Shown piece by piece: positions 35,778-39,989 of a stretch of DNA of 39,989 nt. The notes beneath the pieces are model-generated. The model searched no databases. It saw only the letters and a list, made by a program, of their open reading frames with translations, and was not told where the DNA came from. The DNA is taken from positions 1-39,989 of the forward strand of contig CAMTPA010000027.1 in the NCBI GenBank assembly GCA_947074275.1, given 5' to 3'. This DNA is from an uncultured Bacteroides sp. GTDB taxonomy: Bacteria > Bacteroidota > Bacteroidia > Bacteroidales > Bacteroidaceae. The position numbers and the translations under genes were made by a program. Each line of letters opens with the position of its first letter. The stretch's first letter is position 1.

Positions 35778-37325
35778 CTATTGTTGCGCAGTCTTATTAG
35801 TGTCGCTCTCTTCATTCATCATTTTAATAGGCATTGGTTTGGTAGCTTCGCCCGTGTAGAGCGATAGATGTGGGAATGGAATCTCAATGTTCTTTTCGTC
35901 GAATGCTATCTTCAAGCGACGCTGATACTCACGCTTAATTCTCCACTGATGCATTGGTTTCGTTTTTACCGTTACTTTGATGATAATGGCACTGTCGGCA
36001 AAATCATCCAAGCCCAAAACTTCCACTTGGTCGAGCATATATTGGCCAAACTCCGAATTTTCTTTCATCTCTTTGCCCACTTCTGCCATCACTTGCATCA
36101 CGTAGTCGATGTTTTCTTTGTAGGCCACACCTATCTCCATCACTATGGCCGACCACTCTTTGGTCATATTCGATAGTGTGTCAATCTTACCATTCTGAAA
36201 TATATGTACCACTCCCGATAGGTCGCGAAGCGTAATGGTGCGCAGTTCGATGCGTTCTACAAGTCCCGTTGTGCCATTTATAATGGCATAATCGCCCGTG
36301 CGTAGCTGGTCTTCGAGCAAGATGAAGAAACCCGAGATGAAGTCTCTTACCAACTCTTGCGCACCAAAGCCTACCGCCAAGCCCACAATACCTGCACTGG
36401 CCAATATGGGGCCGATATTGATATTAATCTTGGACAACAAAATGAGCAAGAAGATAGTCCAAAGCAGTATCTTCCCTACACCGTGTACGATGCCTGCCAA
36501 TGTGTCGATGCGCTTTGTTGCTTCGTGTGTGTCTATGGCAACATCCTTTGTGGCTCGTGCAATAGCTATTTTGCGTACTTTACGGATAACATACTCTTGG
36601 CTTCGTAATAAAACAACAAACACCACCACAATGACAAGAATCATAGGTAGCTCTAAAACCATCCACATCAATGCTTTGTGCATTAGGTCTTTCCAAAATC
36701 CACGAGTAAACACTCCGCCTTCGTGCGTGTACCAGCTCACTGTAAAGCTCGAGAACTTGGCTCTGTCCGATACGCTATCAATGGGAATGTCGGTGATGAA
36801 ATCGGGGTTGTAACCAGCTATGAGTTTGGGGTTGACTGTGAGATACCCATCTACCGAGGGGATGTATATGGCTACAACATTGTTGTCCTGCACCACATCG
36901 AGGTTGTGGTAAGCTTCTTTAAGTTCGTTTATATTCGAGTTTACCCCTATGTTTTTCGTTGTACGAAAGCGAGGATCTTTTATCTTTATCAAGTCTATTT
37001 CATCGCTTTTTAGGTCTTGTGCAGATGTTTCGGCAATAAATAGCAAGCGGTTGTTTTTATCGTACACATAATATTCGTTGGGTTTGCCCACCGTGTCTAT
37101 TTTTGAGTTGCGGCGCACTTGCAGTTGTTTCACGTATTGTTCTCCATAAGCTTTGCGAAGCGATGAGGCAGTCATACCACGGCGCAGATGCCCCACTCGG
37201 CTATCGGTGATTAGAAACTCACGACTGATGGTGTCGTTGCTTTCCGTCACATAGGGAGCTTCGATAACATTGCCACATCCAAGCAATGCAGATAGAAGTA
37301 GAAAAAATAAAAGAAGTTTTTTCAT
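35778..37325 (-). CDS. MscS-type mechanosensitive channel with lipobox-like N-terminus
   Basis: A 515-residue protein from the ATG at 37325; the longer frame begins with TTG at 37358, beyond a promoter-like word. The N-terminus MKKLLLFFLLLSALLGCGN looks like a lipoprotein signal (C17). Residues about 20-205 form an exported domain (RVGHLRRGMTASSLRKAYG). Membrane segments follow near 220-250 and 290-340, then the MscS pore helix and beta domain (ASAGIVGLAVGFGAQELVRD, FILLEDQLRTGDYAIING) and the cytoplasmic end (FDEKNIEIPFPHLSLYTG). It would release solutes on osmotic downshock. The large N-terminal domain, about 200 residues, is not in E. coli MscS. Confidence 0.9.
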   Translation of the reverse strand: MKKLLLFFLLLSALLGCGNVIEAPYVTESNDTISREFLITDSRVGHLRRGMTASSLRKAYGEQYVKQLQVRRNSKIDTVGKPNEYYVYDKNNRLLFIAETSAQDLKSDEIDLIKIKDPRFRTTKNIGVNSNINELKEAYHNLDVVQDNNVVAIYIPSVDGYLTVNPKLIAGYNPDFITDIPIDSVSDRAKFSSFTVSWYTHEGGVFTRGFWKDLMHKALMWMVLELPMILVIVVVFVVLLRSQEYVIRKVRKIAIARATKDVAIDTHEATKRIDTLAGIVHGVGKILLWTIFLLILLSKININIGPILASAGIVGLAVGFGAQELVRDFISGFFILLEDQLRTGDYAIINGTTGLVERIELRTITLRDLSGVVHIFQNGKIDTLSNMTKEWSAIVMEIGVAYKENIDYVMQVMAEVGKEMKENSEFGQYMLDQVEVLGLDDFADSAIIIKVTVKTKPMHQWRIKREYQRRLKIAFDEKNIEIPFPHLSLYTGEATKPMPIKMMNEESDTNKTAQQ

Positions 37326-37355
37326 CGACTGCTTTTCAATTGATTTAATTGATAA

Positions 37356-37363
37356 CAAACATA
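37356..37363 (-). promoter_or_regulatory. Putative mscS -7 promoter element (TATGTTTG)
   Basis: TATGTTTG on the minus strand matches TAnnTTTG, 30 bases upstream of the ATG at 37325. It overlaps the outer TTG start, which supports the inner one. Confidence 0.4.
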
Positions 37364-37404
37364 CTCTTTTTCTGTTTGAAGAGAAAATGACAATTATACA
37401 ATCG

Positions 37405-38268
37405 CTACTCGATGGGGATATAAATTTCTGTTTTTAGCTTTTCGGGCGCAACTTTCTGTGGGTTACTCACGTACTTTTCAAAACAGTAATTGCTGCGAAC
37501 TTCCCAACCATTTTGGGCAAGTAGCTCGCCATATATTTTATCGTAAGCTCCTCCCACCTTGTTGTATTCGCCAATGTAGGTGAACACGACAAAACGCCCT
37601 CCTTCGATAGTCTTAACGCCAATATCACCGTTTGGCTCGACGGGCTTACATACACGCAAACAAACATCACACCGCATACTTTCATCGCTGACAGCCGTTT
37701 CGGGTGAATTGTAATACAAAGCCAAATGCTCAATTCCTTTCGAGAATAGCCCCTGTCTCTTTACTTCACGCCAGAAACGCTCAAATATATCACCATAGTT
37801 TACATTGCTGTAATTGCCTGTTTGGCTCACATACATCACGGTTTTAGGTTCCAACTCCACTACTTTCCCTCTCGAAAGTTTAACCTCTAACATTGAACAT
37901 TGCTCTGTCATAACTTGATAATTTTTAGTCTTACGATACTCTGTTGGTGAAACTCCATAGAGCTTAACAAACGCTTTTGTGAGTGAGGAGGGAGCATCGT
38001 AGCCCACTCTATATGCAATGTCCGTAATTGCCATATCCGAATAGCGCAACAACTTTGCTGCTGTCTCTACCTTTGTCCGCACAATGAAAGCACCAATCGG
38101 TTCTTTTAAATAACCTTTTACGATGCGATGAAAGTGAAACATAGAGAATGCTGATATTTCGGCAAGTACCCTAATGTCTATTTCGCAATCCAAGTTGTCT
38201 CTTACATACTCTACAACTCGATTCACCCTTTGCATATAATCCTCTTGCGTTGTTAGTCTCTTTTTCAT
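37405..38268 (-). CDS. AraC-family regulator with GyrI-like effector-binding domain
   Basis: A 287-residue transcription factor from the ATG at 38268; the longer frame starts with TTG inside a promoter-like word. The N-terminal AraC domain (about 10-115) has both helix-turn-helix units: VLAEISAFSMFHFHRIVKGY and ITDIAYRVGYDAPSSLTKAF, ending in the family signature YGVSPTEYRK. The C-terminal part (about 125-287) is a GyrI-like small-molecule-binding domain: VVELEPKTVMYVSQTGNYSN, GGRFVVFTYIGEYNKVGGAYDKIYGELL and a terminal TEIYIPIE. Such Rob/SoxS-like fusions respond to drugs or hydrophobic compounds. Its target is unknown; the neighbouring GNAT and channel genes are on the same strand. Confidence 0.92.
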   Translation of the reverse strand: MKKRLTTQEDYMQRVNRVVEYVRDNLDCEIDIRVLAEISAFSMFHFHRIVKGYLKEPIGAFIVRTKVETAAKLLRYSDMAITDIAYRVGYDAPSSLTKAFVKLYGVSPTEYRKTKNYQVMTEQCSMLEVKLSRGKVVELEPKTVMYVSQTGNYSNVNYGDIFERFWREVKRQGLFSKGIEHLALYYNSPETAVSDESMRCDVCLRVCKPVEPNGDIGVKTIEGGRFVVFTYIGEYNKVGGAYDKIYGELLAQNGWEVRSNYCFEKYVSNPQKVAPEKLKTEIYIPIE

Positions 38269-38277
38269 TTCTGTATG

Positions 38278-38285
38278 CAAAGTTA
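38278..38285 (-). promoter_or_regulatory. Putative -7 promoter element of the AraC gene (TAACTTTG)
   Basis: TAACTTTG on the minus strand matches TAnnTTTG only 9 bases before the ATG at 38268, so a transcript from it would have an extremely short leader or none. Confidence 0.35.
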
Positions 38286-38362
38286 TTGGGTAGACAGGAG
38301 AGTTACTTTTCCTATTTTGCTGTTTTAAATTTGTTTGTTAGGGTGTTTATAATTTCTTATCT

Positions 38363-38881
38363 CTATAATTCCATTCCCATGATGTAATCGCACATACAAT
38401 AGCCGTTTCCGATGCAGAAATCGCCCTGGCGTAATTGCTTCATTCCCATTCGCTCGTAAAACTGTATGGCTTTGTTGTCGCGATTTACGTTCAGCTCCAT
38501 AAAGCAAGGGGTGGGGTGGATGGATTTGATGTAGTGAATGGCTTTCTCAAACAGTTTCTTTCCTATCTGCTTGCCTTGAAATTGTGGCATCACATATATT
38601 TTCTGCAAATGAAACAAATCTTCGCTCTCTTGCTGCACCGACAGATATCCACAAGGTTCATCTCCCCAATACCCAATGTGAAACACGTGTTCCTCTTCCA
38701 TTTGCTTTTTCAGGTTGTCCAGCGAATACATCCATTCCATCATGTACTCTGTTTGTTCTTGTGAGAGTATCTCCTTGTAAGTGTCTCTAAACACTACCTC
38801 CGCCATATTGTGAATGAGGCCGCAGTCGTTTAGTGTGGCTTCTCGGATGCTAAAACTTTTTTCTTCGTGCGAGTTGCTCAT
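38363..38881 (-). CDS. GNAT family N-acetyltransferase
   Basis: A 172-residue cytoplasmic acetyl-CoA-dependent acetyltransferase. I start it at the ATG at 38881 because the longer frame begins with TTG and a promoter-like word lies just upstream. The opening SFSIREATLNDCGLIHNM is a normal GNAT start. Motif A is visible as IYVMPQFQGKQIGKKLFEKAI (acetyl-CoA phosphate loop, written here without its first residues) near 95-115, and the end has ELNVNRDNKAIQFYERMGM (motif B, typical NxxAxxFYExxGF). The substrate is unknown. It is followed 94 bases later by the AraC gene on the same strand. Confidence 0.9.
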   Translation of the reverse strand: MSNSHEEKSFSIREATLNDCGLIHNMAEVVFRDTYKEILSQEQTEYMMEWMYSLDNLKKQMEEEHVFHIGYWGDEPCGYLSVQQESEDLFHLQKIYVMPQFQGKQIGKKLFEKAIHYIKSIHPTPCFMELNVNRDNKAIQFYERMGMKQLRQGDFCIGNGYCMCDYIMGMEL

Positions 38882-38906
38882 ATAAATCAAGATTTGATGC
38901 TGCCAC

Positions 38907-38914
38907 CAAATTTA
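38907..38914 (-). promoter_or_regulatory. Putative GNAT -7 promoter element (TAAATTTG)
   Basis: TAAATTTG on the minus strand matches TAnnTTTG, 25 bases upstream of the GNAT ATG at 38881. The repeat array at 39035-39150 lies about 120 bases further upstream. Confidence 0.4.
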
Positions 38915-39034
38915 AGCTATTTTAGTGATAGGTGAAAACTTTTAATAGAAATAGTGTTTTCTTGTATCTGATAATGAGATGATGATGATTGTAGTTTGCT
39001 TTAAAATAGATTGTTAGTAATTGTTTGGTAGACC

Positions 39035-39150
39035 TTATGTACATAAAAAGGTGTTTTATGTGCATAAGGAGTTTGTCATATACATGAACCCCGTTTTTTA
39101 TGTACATAAAAAAGTCTTATGCACAACAAATGTTGGTTTTATGTATTTAA
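39035..39150. repeat. Array of about six TTATGTACATAA-like words at 19-22 bp spacing
   Basis: The 12-bp palindrome TTATGTACATAA occurs exactly at 39035-39046 and 39098-39109. Variants are TTATGTGCATAA at 39056-39067, TCATATACATGA at 39076-39087, TTATGCACAACA starting at 39117, and TTATGTATTTAA at 39139-39150, the last overlapping the fic stop region. Start-to-start distances are 21, 20, 22, 19 and 22 bp, about two helical turns, so all sites would face the same side of the DNA. It lies downstream of fic and upstream of the GNAT gene (both minus strand). A multi-site operator for a cooperative regulator is one reading; iteron-like binding sites another. Confidence 0.7.
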
Positions 39151-39879
39151 GTTACTGTCTGCTGATTCTATGGCAGGAACATTCTTTTCTGTGAGTTCCG
39201 TATGATTCAGAAATAGGTTTGTTAATCCAATGTTGATGTAATAGTAGGTTTTACCTATCTTCTCTTTGTGAAGAAGACCTGTGTCAACTATCTTGTTTAA
39301 GTATTTTGAAGCCGTTCTTCGCTCTACCATCATATCTCTCTCCATAAACTCAATTTTCGTGTATGGGTGAAAGAATAAATTATTCAGCAGCTCGTGTTTG
39401 TATTGCTTATCAAATAATGGACGTAACACATTTTTGTAGTGATTCATCAAATCAGATATTCCCTTGACCAAGCGTATTGTTTCTGCAGCAGTTTCTTCTA
39501 TTCCTTTTAGAATAAAGAGTACCCAGGCAATCCATTCGTTTAAGTTGCTCGACTCATTATCACGTATGGCTTGAATTAATCTGTAATATTCTCCTTTATG
39601 ATGTGTAATATATCGACTCAAATATAATATTGGTAAATCAAGCAGCTCTGATGTTACCAGATATAAAACGTTTATAATTCGACCCGTCCGTCCATTGCCA
39701 TCATAGAATGGATGTATGCTTTCAAACTGATGATGTATGATTGCCATCTTTATTAATGGATCAATATCCGATATAGCCCCATCATTGATGAACTCTTCAA
39801 GATTTTGCATATAATCCAAGATTTGCGTTCCATCTTGGGGGGGAGTGTAGATTACTTTTCCGTTACTTTGTTTTAACAT
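39139..39879 (-). CDS. Fic family protein, probably missing its N-terminal part
   Basis: The frame from the ATG at 39879 gives 246 residues with the Fic active-site motif HPFYDGNGRTGR (catalytic H56), so nucleotidyl (usually AMP) transfer to a protein hydroxyl is likely. A flap-like segment GKVIYTPPQDG lies at 7-17, and a C-terminal winged-helix-like domain near 180-225 (RTASKYLNKIVDTGLLHKE). Sequence upstream of the ATG is still Fic-like in the same frame (AGFRTVPGT directly before it), back to an in-frame TAA at 39982-39984. Any N-terminal helix with an inhibitory S/TxxxE(G/N) motif is therefore not in this frame. Either the gene is damaged, or a frameshift lies at the window edge. Confidence 0.85.
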   Translation of the reverse strand: MLKQSNGKVIYTPPQDGTQILDYMQNLEEFINDGAISDIDPLIKMAIIHHQFESIHPFYDGNGRTGRIINVLYLVTSELLDLPILYLSRYITHHKGEYYRLIQAIRDNESSNLNEWIAWVLFILKGIEETAAETIRLVKGISDLMNHYKNVLRPLFDKQYKHELLNNLFFHPYTKIEFMERDMMVERRTASKYLNKIVDTGLLHKEKIGKTYYYINIGLTNLFLNHTELTEKNVPAIESADSNLNT

Positions 39880-39989
39880 TGTGCCAGGGACTGTCCTAAA
39901 CCCTGCTTTGTTTTGTTCTAAAATAGCTTGTATTTGGTAAGCATCCGATAATCTACCCGTTTTATAGTTAACTAGGTCTACTTATTTTT

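Noticed and set aside
39035..39150. CRISPR array
   Set aside because: Repeats are about 12 bp and spacers 7-10 bp, the copies vary, and no cas gene is present.

Overview
The window reads as chromosomal DNA of a Bacteroidales-type bacterium (phylum Bacteroidota). The evidence is a SusC/SusD polysaccharide utilization locus (PUL), outer-membrane lipoproteins with acidic residues after the lipobox cysteine, type IX secretion (T9SS) components and C-terminal sorting domains, a DUF4294 protein, and several TAnnTTTG promoter elements typical of the group. The genus cannot be fixed from sequence alone; a Paludibacter/Dysgonomonas-like lineage is a guess. I see no rRNA, tRNA, CRISPR array or insertion sequence.

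Layout. 1-7121 (+): leucyl-tRNA synthetase, a YitT-type membrane protein, a small cupin, RdgB-type nucleotide house-cleaning enzyme, and a PorZ-like T9SS protein. 7128-8795 (-): a beta-barrel-like gene broken by a one-base frameshift, then nadA. 8796-9372: a 577-base AT-rich divergent intergenic region with strong hairpins and DnaA-box-like words. 9373-13447: a SpoU/TrmH-family methyltransferase (+), DUF4294 protein (-), helix-hairpin-helix/beta-barrel protein (+), radical SAM protein (+). 13452-21968 (-): a MATE-family transporter with an apparent degenerate HATPase-like tail, a 42-residue peptide gene, a giant T9SS-exported GH13 amylase with a LacI/GalR-type operator upstream, and a SulP anion transporter. 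22428-23003 (+): rubrerythrin.

23285-34910 (+) is a compact PUL: SusC, SusD, a three-repeat surface lipoprotein, a BACON-bearing GH5 lipoprotein, a second GH5 without BACON, and a GH43. Surface GH5 cleavage, SusD/SGBP capture, SusC import and GH43 side-chain or xylosyl trimming would form one pathway for a beta-glucan or xyloglucan/xylan-like hemicellulose. Two intrinsic terminators divide the locus into three blocks. No regulator gene sits beside it.

35001-39879: Bax-inhibitor-1 family protein (+), then MscS-type channel, AraC-GyrI regulator, GNAT acetyltransferase and a Fic protein (all -). Between GNAT and fic lies an array of about six TTATGTACATAA-like words spaced 19-22 bp, the most unusual non-coding structure seen. 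The fic reading frame shows homologous sequence upstream of its first ATG that ends at an in-frame stop close to the window edge.

Several start codons were moved inward from the longest ORF because the outer start was TTG or GTG and the inner ATG gave a proper signal peptide or fitted a nearby promoter element.
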